Assembly: GCA_017590115.1 (NCBI GenBank)
Contig: JAGGNK010012559.1
Location: 1,791,459 to 1,855,458 of the forward strand
Length of the DNA stretch: 64,000 nucleotides
Direction of reading: 5' to 3'
Source of the DNA: Montifringilla adamsi
Taxonomy: Eukaryota; Chordata; Aves; Passeriformes; Passeridae
In this document: piece after piece, positions 53,338 to 63,654 of the stretch
How the letters are laid out: each line of letters begins with the position of its first letter
How positions within the stretch are numbered: position 1 is the stretch's first letter
Notes under the pieces: generated by a model
The model's database searches: none
What the model saw: only the letters and a program-made list of their open reading frames with translations
What the model was told of the DNA's origin: nothing
Position numbers and translations under genes: made by a program

Positions 53338-54322
53338 TCCCACCCTGGGCATCCCTGGAGCTCTGGCAGCCTCGGGGCCGTGCCCATTCCCTGGGGAGCC
53401 TGGGCAGTGCCAGCACCCTCTGGGGGAAGAATCTTGCCCTGATCTGCAGCCTGAGCTGCCCTGGCCCAGCTCCAGCCGTGCCCTGGCTGCTGTCCCTGTC
53501 CCAGAGCAGAGATGGGAGCTGCCCTCGGCAGGAGCTGCAGATCCCTGAGCTCTGCCCTCAGCGTGCCCTGCTCTGGGATGAGCACAGTGCCATTCCTGGG
53601 TCTCCTCGTGTGACCTGCTGCCACCAGGCTGGTGGTGCAGTGCTGGTGCCCCCGTGCACAGGGAGAGGCTGGAGCAGGAGGGCTGTGGAGGCACAGACAG
53701 GCTCCAGAGGGGGATGCTCTGGTGTCACACAGCTCACCCAGACCTCAGAGAGCTGCTCAGAGCCTGGGGGCACTCAGGCCACCAGCTGGAACATGAACAT
53801 TGTCAACACCATGAACGTGCTCACCCCAGGGGGACGCTGCCCCCAGCCCCCCCAGCAAACCTCGGGCGGTGACATTGCCAGAGCCATGCCTGTCCCCAGC
53901 CCTGGCTGCTCTCAGTGACCGTCTCGCCGCTGTCCCTGCGGCTCTGTCTGTCTGTGCCCGTCCCACAGCCCCTCTCTGGGCCCAGGCCCTCCTGCACAGC
54001 CTGGGGCAGGCCAGCACGGCCCTGCTTGTCTAGACAGCGGCAGGGGGTGGCTCTGGGGTGTCCTTGAGCCCAAAGTAGGTCAGATGAGTCTGTTCTCCCA
54101 GCAGCTCTTTATTGCTGCTGACCCTTTGGTGTGGGCACGCCGTTCCAGCTGAGCTGCCTGAAATCAGGCAAGGTGATCCCATCTCCAGCAGCCTCTGGTC
54201 CTTCTGCAGGCCCTTTGGCTCCCTGTGCCATCCCCTGCATGTCTGAGGGCTCAGACACATTTTTAGTCTCATGTGAAGTGTGAGATGATAGAGATGTTAT
54301 AATTCATGCCATCACAATCAAA
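53338..54322. repeat. 985-bp direct repeat, copy 2
   Basis: Copy of 51914-52898. On the right it continues without a break into 'aaaagccaactatt', as in the small element at 49074. This right edge therefore looks native, whereas the right edge of copy 1 looks like a truncation. Confidence 0.95.
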
Positions 54323-54358
54323 AGCCAACTATTTTTTGTATCTTCTTTAAGTGTTTCT
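54262..54358. repeat. Partial relative of the 49074 element
   Basis: 'ttttagtctcatgtgaag', 'gatgttataattcatgcc' and 'aaaagccaactatt', ending near 'aagtgtttctggcc', follow the interior and right side of 49137-49250. The left inverted repeat is not visible. The truncated copy at 52838-52898 belongs to the first 985-bp repeat. Confidence 0.65.
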
Positions 54359-54999
54359 GGCCTGGCTGCGGGGCTTGCCAGGCTCCTCACACAGTGGCTG
54401 TGAGCTCAGCAGCAACTCCAGGTAGCCAGTCTGTGTCTTTTAGGACATCCTGAGGATCTGGCCCAGCCTTTCAGGACAAGAAGGGTGGAACAGGCAGAGC
54501 CATCGTGCCTGTTGTACCAAGGACCACAGGTATCAATCACACTGAGCATAAATAAGGGACAACCCCCAAAAATGTGCATTTTGTTGACTCAGCAGGACCA
54601 CATTTTCCTTCCTTGGTGCCATGAGACCCTGGGTGTGGAGCCAGCCCAGCAGGACAGCCCCATCCCAGGATGGGGAAGAGGCTGTGCTGCCCACAGAGAG
54701 CTGAGACAGGACCCTTCCAGCTTTGGGGTGCTACCAGGTGACACAAAGCCCTGACTGCCTGGCACTGACTGACCAAGCTGGCAAGCCCAGCTGATCTCAG
54801 GCGCTCATCCAAGGCCACACCATGCCACGAGCTGCCCAAAGCTCCTGATTGATGCCAAGGTCACGGCAAGGCGAGCAAGGAGAGGACTGGGAGCCCACTC
54901 CTTGCTGGGGTTCCTCAGCAGTGCTGGCCCACCTGCAGCCCCTGGGCTCCCTGTCCAGGCCGGTTCTCGCCCAGAGCCAGCTGGGGACAGGGATGTCCC
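54359..54999. other. Unique sequence, no gene seen
   Basis: No repeat or gene recognised. ORFs on both strands are short or overlap the CpG-rich patch to the right. Confidence 0.35.
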
Positions 55000-55330
55000 G
55001 GTGTCCTGACTCGCGGGGCGCCTCTCAGAGGGCGCAAAGCACTCGGAAGAATGCGGAACTGTCGCTCTCCCCCCTCTCCGTGCCCGTTCCCGTCTCAGCA
55101 GCCGACAGGCAGTAAAAGACCCTTCGCAGTTGTCAAGGCAACGCCGCATCACGAAGCCGGTGCCGTGAAGTGGCAGCAGCCGGGGGCTCCGCTCTGCTCT
55201 CCCCTCTCTCCATCCCCAGCGCTTCCCTCTCGGGGCCGCGCCGCCGCTGCGGGCGATGCTGCTCCGCGCCAGCCCCGGGCGGTGCCGCTGCTCGCCAAGG
55301 GGGCGAGCAGTGATGTGGGACAGCCCCACG
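55000..55330. promoter_or_regulatory. CpG-rich patch with an RFX X-box-like motif
   Basis: Dense CpG. At 55129-55142 the sequence GTTGTCAAGGCAAC is an imperfect palindrome one position away from the RFX X-box consensus half-site pair. RFX factors bind X-boxes in promoters of cilium genes and others. This may be a promoter, but no transcript, exon or product can be named. Confidence 0.4.
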
Positions 55331-55699
55331 GTCCCTCGTGGCCCAGGTTCTGCCCTGACCCCCCTTCCCCGCAGGCTGTGACCCTACACCGGCCACCAGC
55401 CCGCCCCAAAGCGCCCGCCTGGTGCTGGGTGAGAGCTCCACGAGGCTGCTCCCAGCACAGAAGGGGTTCCATGGGGGCTGTCTGTGCCCCGTGGGGTCCT
55501 CAGCAGTGCCACCCTGCCGTGTCCCTGCTGGCATCTGCCACAGGCAGAGTGAACGCTGCTTTGGACAGCCCAGCAGGGGCCTCCGCCCTGCAGATCCCCC
55601 CTTGCCCAGCCTGCAGGGGGATTGTGGAAGGGATCCCGTAATTTGTCCTTGTGGGGGAGCCTGTCCAGAGGGAGATGCAGCTCTCCATCCCGTGCTGGC
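55331..55699. other. Unique sequence downstream of the CpG-rich patch
   Basis: The plus frame 55051-55641 stays open across both segments but has no recognisable domain. It is not called as a gene. Confidence 0.3.
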
Positions 55700-56156
55700 T
55701 TGTGAAGGCTGATCTAGAGCAGAGACTAGGTGGAGTTAAAGAATAAAGCAGGGATTTATTAAAAGGCCTCAATGGATGCACCTTGGGCAGCACGAGAGCC
55801 CAGCCAGGGCTGCACTTTAGGTGAACTCAAAATGGTCCCAAAATGGACAACTGCTCACGGGGCCTTGCACTTTGATAAGTTCTGCTCCATTTGCATATTG
55901 AAGTTAATTGGTCAATTACAGCTTAACTCCACTAAGTCTCATTCTTCTTGTTTTTCTCTCTCCAGCCCACGTTGTTTGTGCTCTTGGGCCTAAGATCTGG
56001 ATAATTTGTCCTTGGTGCCCAGCTAGAGCAGGAATTGTTTTGTCTCTCTGCCCTGTGCAGAGAGCTCACCATCCCCTAAAATGAAGCTCAGAACTTCACA
56101 CTAAAGCAGCATAAAATCTGAAAAATAGAAAAGCTAAACCTGAGGCATCACAGCCA
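55700..56156 (-). mobile_element. Solo LTR of an avian endogenous retrovirus
   Basis: On the minus strand it opens near TGTGATGCCTCAGG (56152) or four bases earlier, and ends near ...CCTTCACA (55701). It has the octamer ATGCAAAT (55889-55896), an ACTTATCAAAG at the TATA position, and an AATAAA followed by 'ccctgctttattc'. Layout and start match the LTRs at 1425 and 4622. A target-site duplication was not found, so boundaries carry a few bases of uncertainty. No internal region is present. Confidence 0.75.
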
Positions 56157-57239
56157 AGAGCATCCCTTCTGTCGGGGAAACCCCAACAGCTCCTGGGCAC
56201 GGTGGAACACGTGGGGATGAGCCTTTGAGGTGTCTCTACAGGTCAGGCTCCCAGAGAGACCAACAAAATCTGAAGACAAGGAGAGTTTCCTTTGGCAGCA
56301 GCCCTCCTGGAAGGGGGTTACTGGAAATGCTGGATGCATCTGGGGATGGGCAGGGAGAGGAGAAAATTCCCTGGATGGAGAGGTGTGGGTGTGCTGATGC
56401 GTTTGGCATTTCCTGGCACTCTCACTCCAGGGAAATGATTGCTCTGCTCGGAGGGATCTATAAATAGACACTGCCCACAAACCTACACGCCCCAGGGCCA
56501 GGACAGGCAGGAGCTCAGGGACTGCTGCCACAGCTGACACCCGGCCCCCAGTGGGTCCCCTGCCCTGCCCAGCCTTCCTCTGCCTCGCAGGAGGGAAGGA
56601 CACCAAATAAATGAATTTTTTCTCAGGTAGGCAGTGTCTGGCAGAGAGGATGGGAGACAGGATCTCTTTGTGGTGCACAGGCACTCTGGGGTGGCATTGC
56701 CCTTGGTGTCACATCACTGCTGGCTGAAGCCCCTCCCCACAGGAGTGCTCTGGGCTGGGGGCCACCTGTGCATCCCTGTGCCCACAGATGAGCAGTGGCA
56801 GTCACTAAGGGCTCCCCACTTTGGTCCTCACCAGGTCCTGGCAGAGCTGTCCCCACTGTGCCCTTCTTGGGCTGGGGAGGCACATCCTTGGAACAGGGAC
56901 AGCCAGGGACACCTCCCCCCTTGTCACTGTCCCCTTTGGGACAGGCAGTCCCAGGCAGCCTGGTGGGTGGGCACTGCTGTGCCTGGGCTAACACCATCCC
57001 TGGGAAGGGCTGAGCCAGAAGCTTTCTACAGTTTTGCAATCCCAAAATGAAAAATTACAAGCCAGAGGAATCGGAAAGGAGTTAGAGAGAATGCCAGTCA
57101 AGATCTGAGCTCTTAAACCACTTGGACTCAGACTGAGAAAGGATTTAAACCTGTAGCAGTCAGCCTGCTCGGGGCTGAGTCTGCAGCGTGTCCTTGGTGA
57201 GGCTCTCCCCAGCCATGATCCCAGGACATCCCCCTGTTC
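56157..57239. other. Unique sequence, no gene seen
   Basis: Apart from the TATA-like motif at 56459, nothing is recognised. Overlapping ORFs occur on both strands. Confidence 0.35.
56459..56466 (+). promoter_or_regulatory. TATA-box-like motif
   Basis: TATAAATA within CTATAAATAG, in otherwise GC-rich DNA and with GGAAATG upstream. A start site would be expected near 56490. No exon can be traced downstream, so this is only a motif match. Confidence 0.25.
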
Positions 57240-57781
57240 CTGGGGGGCTGCTGCTGTCCAGCACATCCCTGTGCTCCTTGAGGCGCTGCTGCTGTCCAGC
57301 ACATTCCTGTGCTCCTTGAGGAGCTGCTGCTGGTCCAGCACAACCCTGTGCTCCTGGGAGCTGCTGCTGTCCAGCACATCCCTGTGCTCCTTGAGGAGCT
57401 GCTGCTGGTCCAGCACAACCCTGTGCTCCTGGGGAGCTGCTGCTGCTGGTCCAGCACATCCCTGTGCTCCTGGAGAGCTCCTGCTGCCCGGCACATCCCT
57501 CTGCCCCAGCACATCCCCCTGCTCCTCGGTAGCTGCTGCTGCTCTCCCAGCACGGTTGCCACCCCACAGAGCGCACACAGCCTGTCCTGAGCCTGGGGAG
57601 TTGCTGGGAGGTGGCACCTTCCCATGAGGGATCATCCCTGAGTAACCACAGCTGGGGTGGTGGCTGTGCCTCCCCACAGATTTCACAGATCAGACAAAAT
57701 CAGTCCCTGGGATCAAAGCCAGGCCTTGTGCCATGGGAAATGACAGCACGAGGAGGAGCCCAGAAGCAGCCACGGACTGGG
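57240..57781. repeat. Duplicated minisatellite block, copy 1
   Basis: An array of roughly 36-bp units of 'gagctgctgctggtccagca' + 'catccctgtgctcctg' (57240-57480), then 300 bp of unique sequence ending 'gccacggactggg'. From 57430 to 57781 it matches 58097-58448 with one substitution seen. Confidence 0.92.
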
Positions 57782-57916
57782 GACTCTGCCATGCAGGATG
57801 CAGGATGCAGGTTGAGGTCTCAGTGAGCACTGGGCTGTCCATCCCTGGTGTCCAGCCCTGAGGGGACACCACAGCCTTATGAAGAGGCTTTTCCCTTTAC
57901 ACATCCTGACACGGCT

Positions 57917-58448
57917 TGTCCAGCACAACCCTGTGCTCCTGGGAGCTGCTGCTGTCCAGCACATCCCTGTGCTTTTGGGGAGCTGCTGCTGCTGGTCCAG
58001 CACATCCCTGTGCTCCTTGAGGAGCTGCTGCTGGTCCAGCATATCCCTGTGCTCCTGGAGAGCTCCTGCTGCTGGTCCAGCACATCCCTCTGTTCCTGGG
58101 GAGCTGCTGCTGCTGGTCCAGCACATCCCTGTGCTCCTGGGGAGCTCCTGCTGCCCGGCACATCCCTCTGCCCCAGCACATCCCCCTGCTCCTCGGTAGC
58201 TGCTGCTGCTCTCCCAGCACGGTTGCCACCCCACAGAGCGCACACAGCCTGTCCTGAGCCTGGGGAGTTGCTGGGAGGTGGCACCTTCCCATGAGGGATC
58301 ATCCCTGAGTAACCACAGCTGGGGTGGTGGCTGTGCCTCCCCACAGATTTCACAGATCAGACAAAATCAGTCCCTGGGATCAAAGCCAGGCCTTGTGCCA
58401 TGGGAAATGACAGCACGAGGAGGAGCCCAGAAGCAGCCACGGACTGGG
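57917..58448. repeat. Duplicated minisatellite block, copy 2
   Basis: Direct repeat of the previous block at an offset of 667 in its single-copy part. The order and number of minisatellite units differ (more 'gctgctgctgctggtcc' variants here). All three minus-strand frames stay open through the array, giving glutamine- and serine-rich repeats that I treat as artefacts. Confidence 0.92.
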
Positions 58449-58482
58449 CCCAGGGACGCACCCGGGCTCTCCCTGGAGCAGA

Positions 58483-58684
58483 GGGGACAGAGAGGACAGA
58501 GAAGACAGAGAGGACAGGGAGGACAGGGATACCAGAGAGGATAGGGAGGACAGGGAGGACAGGGAGGACAGGGAGGATAGAGAGGACAGGGAGGATGGAG
58601 AGCACAGGGAGGACGGAGAGCACAGGGAGGACAGAGAGGACAGAGAGGATAGGGAGGACAGGGAGGACAGGGAGGACAGACACC
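58483..58684. repeat. Polypurine minisatellite (9-bp GGACAGRGA units)
   Basis: About 22 units of 'aggacagagaggacaggg' type, with G/A almost exclusively on the plus strand apart from one C per unit. Mirror-like purine tracts of this sort can adopt triplex structures. The array lies directly upstream of a CpG-rich patch. Confidence 0.92.
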
Positions 58685-58799
58685 CCTGGCAGGAGCAGGG
58701 CAGACGCTCCCGGTGGGGCCCAACTCTGCTCCTGCCGAGGCTGTGAGAGGGAGGGGACCCTGGCAGGGCCAGGCAGGATGCAGCCGGTGGGTGAGTCCT

Positions 58800-59080
58800 G
58801 CGCAGAGGGGCCCTGCCAGCAGGGAGGAGGATGCCAGCGGCGGGCGGCTTTCCGTAATGCAGCTCCCACTGCGCCCCTGCGATGACGAGCTTCCTCGGAA
58901 AGGAGGGGACGAGAGCGACCTCCCCACCCTGCCAGCCTGGAAAGCCTCACCCAGGCGATGCCAGGATGTGTTGTATCCCGTTGCCATGGCAACTGGCATC
59001 TCCCGGAGCCGAGGTGGGCGTGTGCGGAGTCACGGCACGGGAGCCGGGCTGGTGTGACCCGGCTGGTGGCACAGCAGAGA
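58800..59080. promoter_or_regulatory. CpG-rich patch with a perfect RFX X-box
   Basis: CpG-rich sequence containing GTTGCCATGGCAAC at 58980-58993, a perfect 14-bp palindrome identical to the idealised X-box bound by RFX factors. Such sites are typical of promoters and enhancers of ciliary genes. No exon or start site can be assigned; the motif is the main evidence. Confidence 0.5.
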
Positions 59081-61039
59081 GCTCAGGTGTCACCCGTGCG
59101 GGCTGCAGGGCACCAGGGGTGGCACCAGCGTGGGCAGCAGCACCTTCAGCGCACTCCAGAGCCCGGCTGGAGGGATGGGGAGACACGGACCTGCAGGAAG
59201 GGGGTCCAGAGAATCCTCACTCGGGTGGTGGCGGTGCAGAGAGGGGCTGCACAGTGCGAGTTGTGACATCCCCTTACACAGTGCAGGGACAACCCTGCCT
59301 GGTGCTGGGCCTCCTCCCTGCACCAGCTGCCTTTGCAGCTTCCCTCCTCCTCATAAAGGCTGGGGGATTCTCCCTGGAATCTCCCAAAGATGCCCAAACC
59401 CCTCAGTTTTGGCTGCCTGCCTGGGCACCACGCTGTGGCTTCATGGGGTGTTCACCCAGATACCCTTTCCAAATCCTGGATGGCCACGCTTTCCCAAGGA
59501 CAGGCACCGGGCTGTGCTGCCCAGGCTCAGGGTTTTGTTCCTCCTGGGATGCTTGGCACAGGGGAAAACTCTCCGTGGGTGGACTCGAGGAAGGAGGAGT
59601 CGGCTTCCGCCTGTCGCGTTATTGAAGTGACACCTACCAGGCACCAAGGTCAGGGAGACCAAATTTTTCCATCACAACTTGTTAGAGAACGGAAATGTTT
59701 CTACCCAGCAGTGGAATATTATCCCTTCTGCTCCTCCCAGCTTGAGTGACTACGGTTTTCCTAATTAAAAAAAAAAAAAAAATAGGACAAAAATTACCTT
59801 GTGGGTTTGCTGTCACATCATCCCCCTGCTTTGCTTGGGGTGGAAAAGGGGATGGAAATGGAAAAGGTTTGAGCTAGGAGAAAAAAAACCTAACCCCCAA
59901 AAGCTGTGTTTAATTTAATAAAAAATTATGAGGAAAACCAAAAATGCATCTGAAATCCCTTTCAAAATGAGCAAGTTTTTACCAGGCACCCTGATGTGAG
60001 CAGCACCACAGCCTTTCCCCGGCACTGGCTCGGTGCTGAATCTCACTGGAAAGCCCTTTTCCAGCAGAACGTCCCTCGGTGGAGCTGTCCCCGTGTCACA
60101 GCAGCAGCCGCAGCCTCCCCAGCCCGGTTTTGCAGGCAGGCTCGTTCCTGCCGGAAGGACGATGACCCTGCCCCGCCGTCCATCACACCCAGAGCACAGC
60201 CCCGAGCTGCAGAGCCTGCTACAGCACAAATCTTGGCAGAGGATACTCAGCCCCACTCCTCCCCCTCAAAAAAAAAAAAAAAGATTAGTTCCTCTTGTAA
60301 CCAATTCCAGCCAATTTATCCTGCTGCATCCACCCAGCTCCAGTGGGATCTCACTGGAGGCATCAGGGTGGGGATGTGGAAAGCAGAGGGACTGAAATCT
60401 GCTCTTCTGGAAGCAATAAATGCCTCCTGCCTTTTCCAGGCACTTCCTGACCTTGCTGCAGCTGATGGGCAAGTTTATGATCCTGCATTTTAGCTAAATG
60501 GAAGAGGCAATTATTCTTCCTTTTGGATTGAAGTGATTTGAGGAACAAAAATGCTAAACAAGTGGAGAGCCTGGCAAAAGCCAGCCCAGGAGGAAACCTG
60601 GGGTCTCCTAGGAGAAGAGCTGGAGATGGAAGCGCTGGCAGAAGGCAGCTGTGGGGCAGAGGGCGAGCTGCAGGGATGCTGAGGGGGGGCAGCGGGGCTG
60701 GGTGCCCAGCAGGGGCACAGCTGGCAGGGGAAGCAGCACGGAGCAGCCCCCAGCCCCTGCCCAGTGCCTGCAAAGGGCTGTGCCAGGGAAATCCCTGCTC
60801 CTCCATCCCTGCAGCAGCTCCCGTGGCCTCAGGGCTCGCACATCACTCAGACCGGGGGACGAGTGCACAGAAAAACCCCCGATGCGTGTCAGCATCTCTG
60901 CCCTGCGGGGCTGGAGCCCTCCCCTCCTCCCCCTGCAGGGCTGGCAGCTGCTCCCCAGAGGAGGGGGAAAGAACCTCAGCAAGAGCTGGGGAGAGGAAAG
61001 GGGCCCTGGGCTCATCTGCACTGGGCATGGGCACAGCCT
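59081..61039. other. Unique sequence, no gene seen
   Basis: About 2 kb without CR1 or LTR. Poly(A) runs lie at 59766-59782 and 60269-60283. 59680-59960 is AT-rich. Open frames of up to about 250 codons (58882-59625, 60538-61281) have no recognised domain and lack clear coding character. Confidence 0.35.
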
Positions 61040-61130
61040 GGGCACAGAGGGCATGGGAGCTCAGGGAGATGGGCACAGAGGGCATGGGAGCCCAGGGACA
61101 TGGCACAGAGAGCATGGGAGCCCAGGGACA
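61040..61130. repeat. 30/31-bp tandem repeat, 3 units
   Basis: 'gggcacagagggcatgggag' begins at 61040 and 61071, and a variant at 61101. Each is followed by 'cagggagat' or 'cagggacat'. Confidence 0.9.
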
Positions 61131-61582
61131 TGGCACGGACCGGGCACAGAGGCCTCACCAGCCCTGGAGCAGGGCCGATCTGGAGCAGATTTCACACAGA
61201 CAGGAGTTCCCAAATCCTTTCCTCACGTGTTCCCACCCACCAGTGGAAAGCAGGAAGGAGGCTGGGAGGATCAGGACCTGATTCCTTTAACCCCCTGCTG
61301 CTGCTCCCTGTGCTGGGCAGGCTGGGCAGGGCACAGGGGGGCACCCTGCTCCTCTGTGCTGCTGCAGTGCCAGGCTGAGCCTCCTGTGGCACAGCACCAG
61401 GCTGTCCTGAGCTGTCACCTGTGTGAAGCCACCCGGGCTGTCCCTGAAGCCTCCACCTGCACAAATGTGCCTCAGCTCGGGCACTGCTGGCAGCACCAGG
61501 GCCAGCAGAAGGTGCTCACTTCTCACCACAGGGTGGAAAATGCCACAGTCCACAAGAGAACACAGCCTGTGAGCCCAGGCTG

Positions 61583-61793
61583 AGAGTCACTGCTGTGCCA
61601 TCCTGCCAGAGAGTCACTGCTGTGCCATCCTGCCAAAGAGCCACTGCTGTGCCATCCTACCAGAGCCACTGCTGTGCCATCCTGCCAGAGTCACTGCTGT
61701 GCCATCCTGCCAAAGAGCCACTGCTGTGCCATCCTGCCAGAGCCACTGCTGTGCCATCCTGCCCCAGAGTCACTGCTGTGCCACCCTGCCAGA
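61583..61793. repeat. 26-29-bp minisatellite, about 8 units
   Basis: Units of 'gtcactgctgtgccatcctg' + 'ccagaga' with variable spacing (some 'gccactg', some with 'aaag'). Confidence 0.93.
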
Positions 61794-62439
61794 CCTCCTG
61801 GTGACCCTCAGCCATGGGAAAGGTGCTGGGAACCTCCCAGAGAGGTTCCTCACAGAGAAACCAGTGAGGTCACTGCTGAGGGCAAAGTTCTGCCTCTTTG
61901 GTCCAAAACAGAGCAAAGATGAGTTGATGTGGATTTCCTGTAGACCAGCTCTGACCTGGACCCTCAAACTGGCACTGGAATTTGCCAGGGCGCTGCTGTC
62001 CTTTCCCAGGGAAGGGCAAACTGCAGCACAGCTCCTCTTGGGGCTTTGCTGTTTCCTCCCCGAGGACACCCTCAACCCCCAGCAACTTTTTCTGCTTTTC
62101 CTTCTGCTTTTCTCCCTGTCTGTAAGCCCTTGTTCTGCAGCAGAGATCTCGTCTGGGATGGGCTCCCTGGGAGAGAGGTGCCCAGGGTGAAGGCACAGAA
62201 GCCCCGGGCACAGGGATTGGTATAATTAACAGGATGCCCATAATTAACATCTCCTGAAGTACAGGCAAATTGCAGGAGTCATTTCCTTGCTGGAGCCTCT
62301 CCAGGTGGCCCTGACCAAGATCTCCCCACCTGGGTGAGGATTCTGTGGCTTTACACAAACCCAGCACAGGGACTTGTGCTGATGTTATGTAAAGAAACAC
62401 AAGAAAGGTGCTGAGAGTGTCCGGAGGAGGCCACTGAGT
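61794..62439. other. Unique sequence, no gene seen
   Basis: No repeat, RNA or coding signal recognised. Confidence 0.35.
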
Positions 62440-62815
62440 TAATCCAAGGCTGGGAGAGCTGGGGTGCTGCCCTGGAGAGGAGAAGGCTCCAGGGAGAGCT
62501 CAGAGCCCTTGCAGGACCTGAAGGGGCTCCAGGAGAGCTGCAGAGGGACTGGGGACAAGGATGGAGGGACAGGACACAGGGAATGGCTCCCACTGCCAGA
62601 AGGCAGGGATGGATGGGATCTTGGGAACTGGGAATTGTTCCCTGGCAGGCCGGGGAGGGGCTGGGCTGGAATTGCCAGAGATTCCTGGATCCCTGGAAGG
62701 AATTTAAGTGTCCCTGGAAGTGCTTGGAGCAGCCTGGGGCAGTGGGAGGTGTCCCAAGGCAGGGATGGAATGGGATCAGCTTTAAAGTCTCTTCAATCCC
62801 AAACTTTTTTTGTAT
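62440..62815 (+). repeat. CR1 LINE 3' end
   Basis: 'aggagaaggctccaggg', 'gggacaaggatggaggg', 'ccctggcaggccggggagg' and 'gcagcctggggcagtggg', read left to right. Same subfamily as 19978 and 30180 on the opposite strand. Confidence 0.9.
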
Positions 62816-63654
62816 TTCCATGGTTTTCCCCTCCTGTTCACCTGGGGCTGTCCCAACACAGGAAAAGAGCAGAGACCTACAGCTCAGTTCTGGATTTTAA
62901 GCACCGCCTCAAACCCCTCCTGCTCCAGCATCAATTCCCTTTCCCAGGATGCTCCCAATAAACACAAATCCCACAGCACCAAAACCAGGAGTGGGACTGG
63001 AGGACAATCCCAGCCCAGGTGGGTTCTGTGTCCCTGGGAGGGTGGGGAGGCAGCCCTGGTGCTGCTCCTGTCACAGGCACATCCCTGCCCAAGAGAGATT
63101 CCTGCAAGAAATTCTTCTGTGGATAAGTCCAAGCAAATAAAGACACTTGGAAGGAGATGCTTTTCTTTTGGCAGCGAAAAAGTGCAGAACAAATATGTTT
63201 TTAATAAACATTTTGACTGAAATTGAGCTTTCTCACAGCAGGAATTTGATTCTTGTCATAATTGCACTTTTCAAGGGGAAAAATAGGTGTTTGGTCAGGT
63301 GGCTGGGATGTCACTGAGCATCACACCCTGGGTAGCCAGGTCCTGAAGGGATGAGCAGAGGCTCAGGGCATGACAGCTCTGCCTGCCCAGCATGGGCTGA
63401 GAGGGGGAGGGCAGGGCAGGGCTTTCCTGCCTGCTGGCCCCTCATTTCCAGGGCTGCAGGTGGGAACAGGGGCAGCCCTGCCCCAGCCCCCCTGGGATGT
63501 GCCTCCTGCAGCCCTGCTCACCCCCAGGCACCGCCAGGGGACAGGCAGGTGTGCCAGAGGTGGCATGGAGAGCAGGACCTGCTGGCCCTGCTGTGCCTGG
63601 CCTCCAGAGCTGCTGACACCAGTCCTGGAGCTCAGTGGAGCTGGGATGATGTTG
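62816..63654. other. Unique sequence, no gene seen
   Basis: Two AATAAA motifs occur (about 63136 and 63203), the second in 'tttttaataaacattttg'. There is no associated exon or LTR. Nothing else recognised. Confidence 0.35.

Noticed and set aside
53100..53918. 272-codon plus-strand open frame
   Set aside because: It begins inside a CR1 on the opposite strand and continues through the duplicated block. The same sequence at 52015-52494 starts elsewhere. No product recognised.
57128..58353. Glutamine- and serine-rich frames on the minus strand
   Set aside because: All three frames are open through the same minisatellite, so no frame is favoured.
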